Source of the DNA: an uncultured Mycoplasmatota bacterium
GTDB taxonomy: Bacteria; Bacillota_I; Bacilli_A; RF39; UBA660
DNA length: 7,718 nt
Assembly: GCA_947384645.1 (NCBI GenBank)
Contig: CANDHX010000061.1
Coordinates: 1-7,718, forward strand
Direction: 5' to 3'
A model generated the notes under the pieces. The model did not search any database and was not told the origin of the DNA. It saw nothing but the letters and a program-made list of their open reading frames with translations. Below, in pieces: positions 1 to 5,875 of the stretch. Every line of letters begins with the position of its first letter. Position 1 is the stretch's first letter. Position numbers and translations under genes: made by a program.

Positions 1-66
1 TTGACCTTTATACTTTTTATATATAAGTTGGTCTCACATCATTTACATTTCTACAATTTGCTTATT

Positions 67-268
67 TTAAGCCATATTCTTAATGTAATCTTCAAGTTCT
101 ACTAATTTAATCTTTTTGTTTAAATTACCTACATAAATATCAGTAGAGTAATTAAATGCTAGAAAAGTAGTATTGTTTATAATGATTTTATGTGGCTCCA
201 AAAGATAATGAAGTGGCTTCGAAAAGTTAAGAATGTTAAAAGTATATTCTTAAAACTTATAAAAAGTC
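67..268 (-). pseudogene. Possible gene remnant, unknown product
   Basis: Reading the minus strand from 249 down to a TAA at 67-69 gives an open frame of 60 residues with believable protein composition, ending in KKIKLVELEDYIKNMA. There is no ATG within the open part. The nearest in-frame ATG (266-268) is followed six codons later by a TAA (250-252), and no Shine-Dalgarno site precedes it. This could be the C-terminal end of a decayed gene, a gene with one nonsense change, or chance. I do not recognise the family. The balanced residue mix, unlike the Lys/Asn/Ile/Phe-only peptides typical of AT-rich non-coding DNA, is the only support. Confidence 0.22.
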
Positions 269-340
269 ATTTTTTTAATTAAAAAAAATGCTTAAAGAAA
301 GATTTTATATAAAAAACATGTAGAAGAAGGAATGACATAG

Positions 341-394
341 ATGAAATGTTACTATACTCCAATGCCTATAAAAGATGCTTACAAAAATATATAA
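341..394 (+). CDS. Possible 17-residue micro-ORF, unknown
   Basis: A strong Shine-Dalgarno-like sequence (AGAAGGA, 325-331) lies 9 nt upstream of an ATG that opens a 17-codon frame (MKCYYTPMPIKDAYKNI) ending in TAA. The hairpin at 399-444 starts right after it and could end a plus-strand transcript, since TTTT follows its right arm. No convincing promoter is seen, only a TATATA-like box near 306-311. It is convergent with the GNAT gene. It could be a small peptide gene, the start of a gene whose body was lost, or coincidence. The single Cys and neighbouring radical SAM gene invite a peptide-precursor idea, but nothing specific supports it. Confidence 0.2.
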   Translation: MKCYYTPMPIKDAYKNI

Positions 395-398
395 TAGA

Positions 399-444
399 AA
401 AAGATGATATCAAGAAACAAATCAATTGCTCTTTATCATCTTTT
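399..444 (-). terminator. Hairpin terminator after the GNAT gene
   Basis: AAAAGATGATA (399-409) is the exact reverse complement of TATCATCTTTT (434-444), giving an 11-bp AT-rich stem with a 24-nt loop. AAGA/TCTT inside the loop can extend it past a 2-nt bulge. On the minus strand the right arm runs into a T-rich tail (TTTTTCTATT). The distal arm overlaps the GNAT stop codon (443-445). Read on the plus strand it ends in TTTTATTTCTT, so it could work in both directions. The stem is weak because only 2 of its 11 pairs are G-C. Confidence 0.5.
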
Positions 445-874
445 ATTTCTTAACATATTTCATAATTTGTGGAAAACAACTAACCTTGTAATTAGGGCAT
501 TCGAAGCAATAAGAATATACATCAATAGGAACTTCATCCCTATTAATAATGACAAACCCATTCTTTTCAAATAATACGGGATTCTTAGCATTTAAAATTA
601 TGTTTTTAGCATTCATTGAATCCAATTTATTAATTGCAAAATTTAAAATTTTTGTACCTATCTTTTGTCTTTCATATCTCTCACTGACAGCAATTGCTTC
701 AATTATAAAGGTATCATCGACTTTACTGCAAGTAATCGCTGCAACAAGAATATCGTCATCAAGAGCGATATAAGAGAATATTGGCGGATTTTCAAATCCT
801 TCTGATATCTCTATACCACGTGATAAATAAAATGAAATTAAACTGTTGTGATTTTTATACTCAATTATATTCAT
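443..874 (-). CDS. GNAT-fold N-acetyltransferase with Cys-rich tail
   Basis: This 143-residue protein has the size and pattern of a single-domain GCN5-related acetyltransferase, which moves an acetyl group from acetyl-CoA to an amine in the cytosol. The acetyl-CoA-binding motif A region is at about 58-77 (IEAIAVSERYERQKIGTKIL). Its loop is degenerate: Lys71 stands where the first conserved Gly usually is, while Gly73 is kept. The NPVLFEKNGF segment (98-107) is the typical C-terminal GNAT beta-bulge region. After the fold comes an unusual tail with Cys123, Cys126 and Cys133 (CX2CX6C), which could bind zinc or contact an Fe-S protein; this is inference. The start follows AAGAGGA (886-892) by 11 nt. 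It begins 20 nt after the radical SAM stop, so the two are very probably one operon. The substrate is unknown. Confidence 0.85.
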   Translation of the reverse strand: MNIIEYKNHNSLISFYLSRGIEISEGFENPPIFSYIALDDDILVAAITCSKVDDTFIIEAIAVSERYERQKIGTKILNFAINKLDSMNAKNIILNAKNPVLFEKNGFVIINRDEVPIDVYSYCFECPNYKVSCFPQIMKYVKK

Positions 875-894
875 AAACTTGTTTTTCCTCTTAA

Positions 895-1911
895 CTATCT
901 ATGCAAATTGATATATGTTTTAAGTAATCTTTTAGCGTTGCCTCCACATCCACCAAATGGATAGAGCTCGACATGTTTTTCCATGACCTCTACATCAGAA
1001 AATTTAGAAGCTCTATATTTTAAAATTCTATTAACGATTTCATCATAACTCATACCCTTAATATCGCCAATTATTTCTAAGCTAGGTTCATCCAACCAAA
1101 ACCAAGGGCAAGATAATCCCGTTTTTTTATCTAAAATTACATCATTTGTATTGGTTATGTGAATTCCAGAAATTGTAGCAGGACAAATCGGCATCTCATA
1201 ATCTACTCCATAAGTCTCTAATAGATAATTCCTGAATTTTACTAAATCTACCTCTTTAACCTTTAAATCCTGAAATATTTTTGAACAACTACCTGCATCT
1301 TCGAGCTGACCTATCAAAGGAAAGAAGCCATTTTTCATACAATAGTCTATAATAGTTGGTAACTCATCGTAATTAACACTAGTGGGAACGATTGAAGCTC
1401 CTAAATTAGTAACTCCATTTTTGGCATGCGTGACTTCTTTTAACGCCTCATAATTTTTCAATATAATATCGCCCTTATCTCGACCGTATAAATAAGTCAT
1501 TTTATCTTTATCAAAAGTATCTAATTTGAACAATACATGTAAAGTACCGTCATCGATATAATCCAATAATTCATCGTCGACATTTAGCATATTGCTAAAC
1601 ATCGATAAACCTATACCTTTTTGTTTACACAGTTGTAAAATTTGTTTTAAGTGCTCCAGATTTGCAAGTGCAGTCGGCTCTCCAAGTCCACAAATATATA
1701 CCCATTTTACATCTCCGTCATTCATCAACTTCTCAATTGAAAAAATATCGACGGAACAAGGCAACCCATATTTGGGTGTATCACAATAGATACAACTTAA
1801 ATTACAAGCTCCTCCTAATTGAACATCTAAAATTGGCAATTTTTTATTCGATACGGCCAATAAAGAAGCTACTTCTTTTTTCTCCCAAGGTTTATATTGC
1901 ATCATTTCCAT
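895..1911 (-). CDS. Radical SAM protein, probable SPASM/twitch type
   Basis: A 338-residue cytosolic radical SAM enzyme. The signature CX3CX2C at Cys36, Cys40, Cys43 (CNLSCIYC) binds the 4Fe-4S cluster that cleaves S-adenosylmethionine; GLGEPT (75-80) matches the SAM-contacting GGEP segment. The core runs to about 205. The C-terminal part keeps Cys243, Cys268 and Cys322, and the PFGGCGGNAKRLL end (318-330) resembles the last cysteine region of SPASM/twitch auxiliary-cluster domains. It has fewer cysteines than a full SPASM domain, so a reduced auxiliary site is possible. The first of three closely spaced ATGs fits best: GGGGG lies 5-6 nt upstream. It heads an operon with the GNAT gene and has its own promoter. 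It is not Elp3-like (different Cys spacing) and lacks the viperin-type sequence around the cluster. Substrate unknown; peptides, sugars and nucleotides are all open. Confidence 0.88.
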   Translation of the reverse strand: MEMMQYKPWEKKEVASLLAVSNKKLPILDVQLGGACNLSCIYCDTPKYGLPCSVDIFSIEKLMNDGDVKWVYICGLGEPTALANLEHLKQILQLCKQKGIGLSMFSNMLNVDDELLDYIDDGTLHVLFKLDTFDKDKMTYLYGRDKGDIILKNYEALKEVTHAKNGVTNLGASIVPTSVNYDELPTIIDYCMKNGFFPLIGQLEDAGSCSKIFQDLKVKEVDLVKFRNYLLETYGVDYEMPICPATISGIHITNTNDVILDKKTGLSCPWFWLDEPSLEIIGDIKGMSYDEIVNRILKYRASKFSDVEVMEKHVELYPFGGCGGNAKRLLKTYINLHR

Positions 1912-1935
1912 ATAAATCCCCCTTTGTTGTACTAT

Positions 1936-1964
1936 ATCTTAACATTTTAAGTATTATTAATCAA
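1936..1964 (-). promoter_or_regulatory. Promoter of the radical SAM/GNAT operon
   Basis: On the minus strand, -35 TTGATT (1959-1964), a 17-nt spacer and -10 TAAGAT (1936-1941), with a TG one base before the -10 (extended -10, TGTTAAGAT). The predicted start of transcription is near 1929, leaving a leader of about 18 nt that carries the AAAGGGGGA Shine-Dalgarno site. This suggests the pair can be transcribed independently of the methyltransferase gene upstream. Confidence 0.5.
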
Positions 1965-2102
1965 TGGTTTTAAGTTTTTCAATAATTTTTAATCTTTTAA
2001 AGTACTACTTATCAAATTAATTCTAGATTTTTAAAACAATGATTTTTATCTCAACAATAACTAGTTTTTCTAAAAAACAATTTGTAATCTAGTTTCTTAA
2101 GT

Positions 2103-3110
2103 TTAATCGTCTTCATTAACTTTTGATAGGATTTCTAAAACGCTATTTGCTATATACCAAGCAAAAACGGGAGGAACAGCATTGCCTATTTGTTTATAAG
2201 CTGAGGAAGCAGAACACGGAAATATAAAATCATCTGGAAAACTTTGCAATCTTGCACATTCTCTAATAGATAATCTTCTCCAAAAATTCTTATCATTTGG
2301 ATTTTCCGGTTTCATACTTCTATAATGACCTTCTATATTGCCGTGATGTTCTGCTCTTATTGTAATCGAAGGCTTATCGGCTTCGATTTGTCTATTCCCT
2401 TGACCTTTCCCGGAAACTGCAAACTTCGCTTTAGAATAGTCCTTTGACGTATGATTTTTTACATAGTCGGAATCTAATTTATCCCATAAATCGTCTATCG
2501 CTTGCTTAGCGGAAATCCATTGATTACTCGATAATATAGCTTTTGGAAAAAGGGGCACACAATTTAAATCGCTGCGAACTCCGATAATTATAATTCGTTT
2601 TCTTATCTGTGGAACTTCATAATCAGCTGTATTAAAAAGATGAAAATCGACTTTATAACCGACTTCTTTAAATTCATCAATTATTTTATCTAAAGGAGAA
2701 CTATTCTCGATATTTATACTTATTCCTTCGACATTTTCGGCAACAAAAACTTTAGGTTTTTTACTTTTAACCACTCTTAACATCTCTTTATATAGCTGAC
2801 CTCTTTGACTATTAAAACCCTTTCTTTTCCCAGCTAAAGAAAAATCTTGACAAGGAAAACCACCGATAACGACGTCGCACTCTGGAATACTTTTATCATC
2901 GATATTATGGATATCCTGACACACAATTTTATTTTTAAAATTATAATCGTAGGTTTCACAAGCATTTTTTTCAAAATCGTTAGAATAAATTATTTCAAAT
3001 GGATTGGATTTATACGATTTATTAAGATAAGTAAATCCTCCTTCAAATCCTAAATCCATACCTCCACAACCGGAAAATAATGATACCACTTTATATATTT
3101 TTTCACTCAT
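2103..3110 (-). CDS. C5-cytosine DNA methyltransferase (type II R-M)
   Basis: This 335-residue protein transfers a methyl group from SAM to carbon 5 of cytosine in a specific DNA site, protecting it from the partner endonuclease. The conserved motifs occur in order: I (FSGCGG, 12-17, SAM binding), IV (GGFPCQ, 83-88, nucleophile Cys87), VI (ENV, 125-127), VIII (QIRKR, 168-172), IX (RLSIRE through LQSFP, 279-292) and X (GNAVPP, 309-314). The target-recognition domain lies between VIII and IX (about 180-278) and includes TIRAEHHGNIE. Length is normal for a monospecific enzyme and all catalytic residues are present. Two ATGs are adjacent: AGGAG (3117-3121) is 6 nt from the one at 3110 but only 3 nt from the one at 3113, so 3110 is preferred. 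The start overlaps the endonuclease end by 8 nt, implying translational coupling. The recognition sequence cannot be read from here. Confidence 0.95.
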   Translation of the reverse strand: MSEKIYKVVSLFSGCGGMDLGFEGGFTYLNKSYKSNPFEIIYSNDFEKNACETYDYNFKNKIVCQDIHNIDDKSIPECDVVIGGFPCQDFSLAGKRKGFNSQRGQLYKEMLRVVKSKKPKVFVAENVEGISINIENSSPLDKIIDEFKEVGYKVDFHLFNTADYEVPQIRKRIIIIGVRSDLNCVPLFPKAILSSNQWISAKQAIDDLWDKLDSDYVKNHTSKDYSKAKFAVSGKGQGNRQIEADKPSITIRAEHHGNIEGHYRSMKPENPNDKNFWRRLSIRECARLQSFPDDFIFPCSASSAYKQIGNAVPPVFAWYIANSVLEILSKVNEDD

Positions 3111-3969
3111 CATCTTCTCCTGTTATATTATTTTTAATGAACTCGATATAGGATCTTTTATCATCATCAGATAAAGTTTCATAATGCTCGAGTAGTAAAA
3201 TTGAAAACTTCCTTATATTGTTATTAAACCACGGTTCGCTATTTTTCTTCTTATTGCTTTCTAATGTTTTCAACCATTGTTTAGCTAAAAGAATTTGCCA
3301 ATCCGTTACTAGTTGAATTTTATCTTCTATAGTTTTATCTTTTGTAAAGGACAGAGTACCATTAGAAAAACTCCGGTATTCTTCGTTCCATTTTTTCAAA
3401 ATGCTATATGATACTTGTGGTCTAGGACTTCTATCGGGAAACGGAACAGTTCCACTTATCGAATCTATATATTTTCCTGTCACAAACTCTAAAATATGCC
3501 TTTCATCGTGCTTTAAAAAAATGACCCAACCATTCACATCGATTTGTTGAATACTAGAACCTGGGATTTTATCATTCTTGGTACTTTTAACTTCGATTGG
3601 TATCATGTATTCGTTGCTACCGTCAGTTAAGAAAAGCAATAAATCCGGATTTGTATAAACGCTACTGCTCAAATTACGGATAGATTTCTTATCTTCATTA
3701 GTTAATTCAAATGGTACTTTAATATTTGTTATGTGAAAATCGTCATTTAAAATATAAGTTTTTCCACTATTATCGATTACTTTTGTAACATTTGAAATAC
3801 CCTTAAAATTTTTAAGAACGAATTCCTTAATCTTTATTTTTATCTGTTGGTCGGTATTTGACTCGTCAAAATAAAATCTTATGTCATCAAAATATTCGAG
3901 ATTTTTATTTAATAATCCTTCTAACTCATACATAAAAGCATACATGAAAAAAAATATATTATCGTTCAT
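3103..3969 (-). CDS. Type II restriction endonuclease, PD-(D/E)xK fold
   Basis: A 288-residue protein overlapping the methyltransferase gene. Pro108-Asp109, then Glu126-Val-Lys128, match the catalytic PD...ExK pattern, each on a predicted hydrophobic strand (PDLLLFLT, MIPIEVKST). STKNDKIPGSSIQQ follows directly, then a probable further strand (WVIFLK). The DRSPRPQVS segment (179-187) and a helical C-terminus complete it. It presumably cuts unmethylated sites of the partner enzyme; I cannot assign a named specificity group. A TTG at 3984 is in frame, but GAGGTG (3977-3982) lies inside that extension and is spaced 7 nt from ATG 3969, so the ATG is taken as the start. The leader is very short: the Shine-Dalgarno site is at or near the predicted transcript 5' end. 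The endonuclease is encoded before its methyltransferase. Confidence 0.82.
   Translation of the reverse strand: MNDNIFFFMYAFMYELEGLLNKNLEYFDDIRFYFDESNTDQQIKIKIKEFVLKNFKGISNVTKVIDNSGKTYILNDDFHITNIKVPFELTNEDKKSIRNLSSSVYTNPDLLLFLTDGSNEYMIPIEVKSTKNDKIPGSSIQQIDVNGWVIFLKHDERHILEFVTGKYIDSISGTVPFPDRSPRPQVSYSILKKWNEEYRSFSNGTLSFTKDKTIEDKIQLVTDWQILLAKQWLKTLESNKKKNSEPWFNNNIRKFSILLLEHYETLSDDDKRSYIEFIKNNITGEDDE
3117..3121 (-). promoter_or_regulatory. Ribosome binding site of the methyltransferase gene
   Basis: AGGAG inside the last codons of the endonuclease gene. Its 6-nt spacing to ATG 3110, against 3 nt to ATG 3113, favours the second ATG as the start. Confidence 0.6.
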
Positions 3970-3976
3970 ACTGCTA

Positions 3977-3982
3977 CACCTC
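3977..3982 (-). promoter_or_regulatory. Ribosome binding site of the endonuclease gene
   Basis: GAGGTG, 7 nt before ATG 3969. It rules against the in-frame TTG at 3984, which would place the ribosome binding site within the coding region. Confidence 0.65.
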
Positions 3983-3988
3983 AAAGTA

Positions 3989-4017
3989 ATTATAACATAT
4001 TTTTAATTATCAAAAAA
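3989..4017 (-). promoter_or_regulatory. Extended -10 promoter of the R-M operon
   Basis: On the minus strand a consensus -10 TATAAT (3989-3994) is preceded by TG at the extended position (TGTTATAAT, 3989-3997). The -35 position, 17 nt away, holds only TTTTTT (4012-4017), so the promoter probably relies on the extended -10. Transcription should start near 3982, leaving a leader of about 13 nt. The -10 lies in one arm of the palindrome shared with the divergent promoter. Confidence 0.6.
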
Positions 4018-4028
4018 TATGTTAAAAT
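4000..4028 (+). promoter_or_regulatory. Extended -10 promoter of the HTH regulator gene
   Basis: TAAAAT (4023-4028) with TG at 4020-4021 forms an extended -10 (TGTTAAAAT). The -35 spacing position holds a poor TTTTTA (4000-4005). The start of transcription would be near 4035, giving a leader of about 85 nt, far longer than on the divergent side. A TATAAA box nearer the gene (4092-4097) has no acceptable -35 and is less likely. Confidence 0.42.
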
Positions 4029-4120
4029 CGAAATCGAACGGTGAATAAGGTAAACTCAAGTCCTGTTTCGTGTTAAAAAAAACTCAACCATTATAAAATC
4101 GATGAGAAAGGAGAAAAAGT

Positions 4121-4825
4121 ATGAATCAAGAACGTATTGGAAAATTTATAGCACGATGTCGAAAAGAAAAAAAGATTACTCAATCGGAATTATCGGAAAA
4201 ACTAAGAGTAACTGACCGTGCAGTGAGTAATTGGGAAACTGGCAAAAATATGCCTGATTTATCCCTATTCCACCCTCTTTGTCAAATACTCGACATAACG
4301 ATTAATGAACTCTTAAGTGGAGAGAGGTTAAACAAAGAAAAATACCAAGAAAAATTTGAAGAAAACATTGTAAACACCATAGAATATTCTACCAAAAAAT
4401 TAAATGAGTACAACATAACCATATCGCTAATCATTTTAGTCTTCGGTCTATTTATAACTCTTTCAGCTATTATGATTTTTCCAAGCGAAAGCAGTTGGAG
4501 TTCGATTTATTCGATATTTGGTCTAGTGATATTTACATATGGCATAAAAAGATTTATTAACAAAAATAAATTTAAGCTGATAATTTTAATGGCAACTTTT
4601 TTTGGAGCCTTAGGTATCTTAATTTTTACGGACTATATAAACGTTTTAAACAATGAAGAAGCCCCGATGTTTAGATTGACCACTACCACTACGGGAAATG
4701 TAATATATTATGATACGCTTTTTTATGACGTATATAGATGTAACTTTGACCGAGAAGACGAATATTGGGTTATAGAAAAAAATAGAAAACTGTCTATCGA
4801 AGATTTAATAAATTACTGTAAATGA
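4121..4825 (+). CDS. Membrane-anchored XRE-family HTH regulator
   Basis: A 234-residue protein with three parts. Residues 6-65 form a Cro/CI-type helix-turn-helix domain (IGKFIARCRKEKKITQSELS, then VTDRAVSNWETGKNMPDL). A charged linker (68-97) follows. Three predicted membrane helices come next: about 101-120, 128-146 and 151-172. The last 60 residues (about 175-234) are soluble, contain TTTTTTGNVIYYDTLFYDVY, and with an odd number of helices should lie outside the cell, where they might sense something. AAAGGAG is 7 nt before the ATG. It is divergent from the endonuclease operon and shares its palindromic promoter region, so control of the R-M operon and of itself is the natural hypothesis. 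C proteins of R-M systems are usually small soluble HTH proteins of about 80-100 residues, so this would be atypical. Membrane-bound HTH proteins are common in Firmicutes, so it may instead serve something unrelated. Confidence 0.85.
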   Translation: MNQERIGKFIARCRKEKKITQSELSEKLRVTDRAVSNWETGKNMPDLSLFHPLCQILDITINELLSGERLNKEKYQEKFEENIVNTIEYSTKKLNEYNITISLIILVFGLFITLSAIMIFPSESSWSSIYSIFGLVIFTYGIKRFINKNKFKLIILMATFFGALGILIFTDYINVLNNEEAPMFRLTTTTTGNVIYYDTLFYDVYRCNFDREDEYWVIEKNRKLSIEDLINYCK

Positions 4826-4832
4826 ATAAATT

Positions 4833-4859
4833 AAAAGAGTCCTTATGTAGGACTTTTTT
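4833..4859. terminator. Bidirectional terminator between convergent genes
   Basis: AGTCCT (4838-4843) pairs with AGGACT (4849-4854) around a 5-nt loop. A G-U pair and four A-T pairs extend the stem, and a run of T follows on the plus strand. The minus strand reads the same hairpin followed by CTTTTAATTT. It begins 7 nt after the HTH gene stop codon. On the minus strand it lies 72 nt past the hydrolase gene, so it probably serves both convergent genes. Confidence 0.85.
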
Positions 4860-4931
4860 ACTATATAAAATCAGTTTAGAAATATTTTTAATATCCTCAT
4901 TATTTTACTCTTTGAGTGAAAATATCAGTTC

Positions 4932-5807
4932 CTAACCGATTGCTTTCCATATCATCTCATTATCGACAAATTCGTAATTTATCTTGCCTTCGTTTTCTAA
5001 ATATGAAAGATAAGACTTTATTGTACTGCCGATTAAAACGTATTGAGTAGCATTCATTTGCAAACCATATTCTATAAAAATTTTCTTTAAAACTTGTTCA
5101 AAAGTGACACCTTTTCCACAGAATGAGACGATTTTATCACAAACTTCTAATATTTTCTTTTTATTCGATTCGATTAAAGGCTTAATATCACTTGTTGCTT
5201 CGACATGTGAAGGTATATAGAGCTTACCATCTAAAGTGCTAAGAAAATCTAAAGTATTTAAATATTCCTTCACGTCGTATATATAAAATAGATGATATTT
5301 GGTTATCAATTCTTCACTAAATATAGCATCTCCTAAAAAATACACGTGGTCGCTAGTCTTAACACCGACCATATCGAAAAAGTGACCTCTTAACAAAAAG
5401 TACTCGAGTCCACTTGGAAGATTATATTTTATATCGTTTGTCTTTGACTCTTTAGCCCATAAAAATTTATTTCTTATTCCACTAAACGGATAACCGCCAT
5501 AGAGAAAAGAAGATTCTAAAATCGGATATTCGATAAAGCATCTTTCTATATCATAAGCTAAAACTTCACAATTTGTTCTGTCTTGAATAAACTTATTTCC
5601 ACCTATGTGATCTGCATTAGAGTGAGTCGCTATTATTCCTTTTATCGTCCACCCTTGCTCATCGATTATTTTCAAGATTTTACGACCAGCATCCTTATCG
5701 TTGCCGCTATCTATTAAATATATTTCCTCATCGTTTATCTTATATACCCCGATATTAGTGGAATTTTTTATATAAAAAGTTTTTTCTCCGACTTGCTTTA
5801 ATTCCAT
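4932..5807 (-). CDS. Metallo-beta-lactamase-fold hydrolase, HxNxDH variant
   Basis: A 291-residue cytosolic protein (no signal peptide) of the metallo-beta-lactamase superfamily. Metal-ligand segments appear in order: THSNADHIGG (61-70), GHFFDM (141-146), FLGDAIF (157-163, Asp160) and PSHVE (199-203, His201). The usual HxHxDH motif reads HxNxDH here, His62-x-Asn64-x-Asp66-His67, so one zinc site may be weakened or altered. From about 206 the C-terminus is helical and ends in a probable winged-helix-like unit (ATQYVLIGSTIKSYLSYLEN, then KINYEFVDNEMIW), seen in some members of this superfamily. GGAG is 7 nt before the ATG. It has its own promoter and looks like a single-gene unit. The substrate is unknown; hydrolysis of a thioester, phosphodiester or lactone is typical of the fold, but none is indicated. 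Confidence 0.85.
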   Translation of the reverse strand: MELKQVGEKTFYIKNSTNIGVYKINDEEIYLIDSGNDKDAGRKILKIIDEQGWTIKGIIATHSNADHIGGNKFIQDRTNCEVLAYDIERCFIEYPILESSFLYGGYPFSGIRNKFLWAKESKTNDIKYNLPSGLEYFLLRGHFFDMVGVKTSDHVYFLGDAIFSEELITKYHLFYIYDVKEYLNTLDFLSTLDGKLYIPSHVEATSDIKPLIESNKKKILEVCDKIVSFCGKGVTFEQVLKKIFIEYGLQMNATQYVLIGSTIKSYLSYLENEGKINYEFVDNEMIWKAIG

Positions 5808-5846
5808 TAAAAATCTCCATTTCTAAAAAAAGATTCCCCATAAAAA

Positions 5847-5875
5847 ATAATAACATGTATTTTCTTATAAGTAAA
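5847..5875 (-). promoter_or_regulatory. Promoter of the hydrolase gene
   Basis: On the minus strand, -35 TTTACT (5870-5875), a 17-nt spacer and -10 TATTAT (5847-5852), with TG at the extended position (TGTTATTAT). The predicted transcript start is near 5840, with a leader of about 32 nt. It separates the hydrolase from the permease gene upstream on the same strand. Confidence 0.5.

Larger units (their letters stand above)
1..442. other. Gene-poor AT-rich stretch
   Basis: No intact gene of ordinary size is visible on either strand. The stretch holds a minus-strand reading frame that looks protein-like but lacks a usable start (67-268), a plus-strand micro-ORF with a good Shine-Dalgarno site (341-394) and an AT-rich hairpin (399-444). 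No transposase fragment, terminal inverted repeat or tRNA-like fold was recognised. It lies downstream of the GNAT gene, so it may be a decayed boundary between conserved genes and the inserted restriction-modification region; that reading is inference. Confidence 0.6.
3989..4028. repeat. Near-perfect palindrome, candidate divergent operator
   Basis: TAACATATTTTT (3993-4004) and AAAAATATGTTA (4013-4024) are exact inverted repeats of 12 bp around an 8-bp centre (4005-4012). Allowing one mismatch, symmetry extends to 16 bp per arm (3989-4028). Each arm contains the extended -10 of one divergent promoter. A dimeric or paired HTH repressor bound here would cover both. AT-rich inverted repeats arise by chance more easily than mixed ones, but 15 of 16 pairs positioned exactly over two promoters is striking. 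Confidence 0.6.

Noticed and set aside
1..27. Promoter TTGACC...TATAAG at the left edge
   Set aside because: Spacing is only 15 nt, and no start codon with a ribosome binding site follows for some 300 nt.
208..282. Plus-strand ORF for a 24-residue cationic hydrophobic peptide (MKWLRKVKNVKS...)
   Set aside because: It looks like a membrane-active peptide, but no Shine-Dalgarno site or promoter precedes it, and such Lys/Ile/Phe-rich peptides arise easily in AT-rich DNA.
895..1911. Prokaryotic viperin or Elp3-like enzyme
   Set aside because: The Cys spacing CX3CX2C excludes Elp3, and residues around the cluster and the SPASM-like end do not match viperins.
549..1973. Plus-strand open frames opposite the GNAT and radical SAM genes
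   Set aside because: They are antisense to well-supported genes, lack good ribosome binding sites and show no recognisable motifs.
1912..2102. Terminator between the methyltransferase and radical SAM genes
   Set aside because: AACTAG/CTAGTT and CTAGATT/AATCTAG can pair, but the loops are long and no T-run follows at the right place; read-through cannot be excluded.
4029..4070. Leader hairpin or riboswitch before the HTH gene
   Set aside because: CGAAA/TTTCG and AACGG/CCTGTT can pair imperfectly, but there is no recognisable aptamer, T-tract or masking of the ribosome binding site.
4833..4859. Controller-protein C-box (GACT/AGTC-type repeat)
   Set aside because: The AGTCCT/AGGACT repeat is downstream of the gene with a T-run behind it, so it is a terminator.
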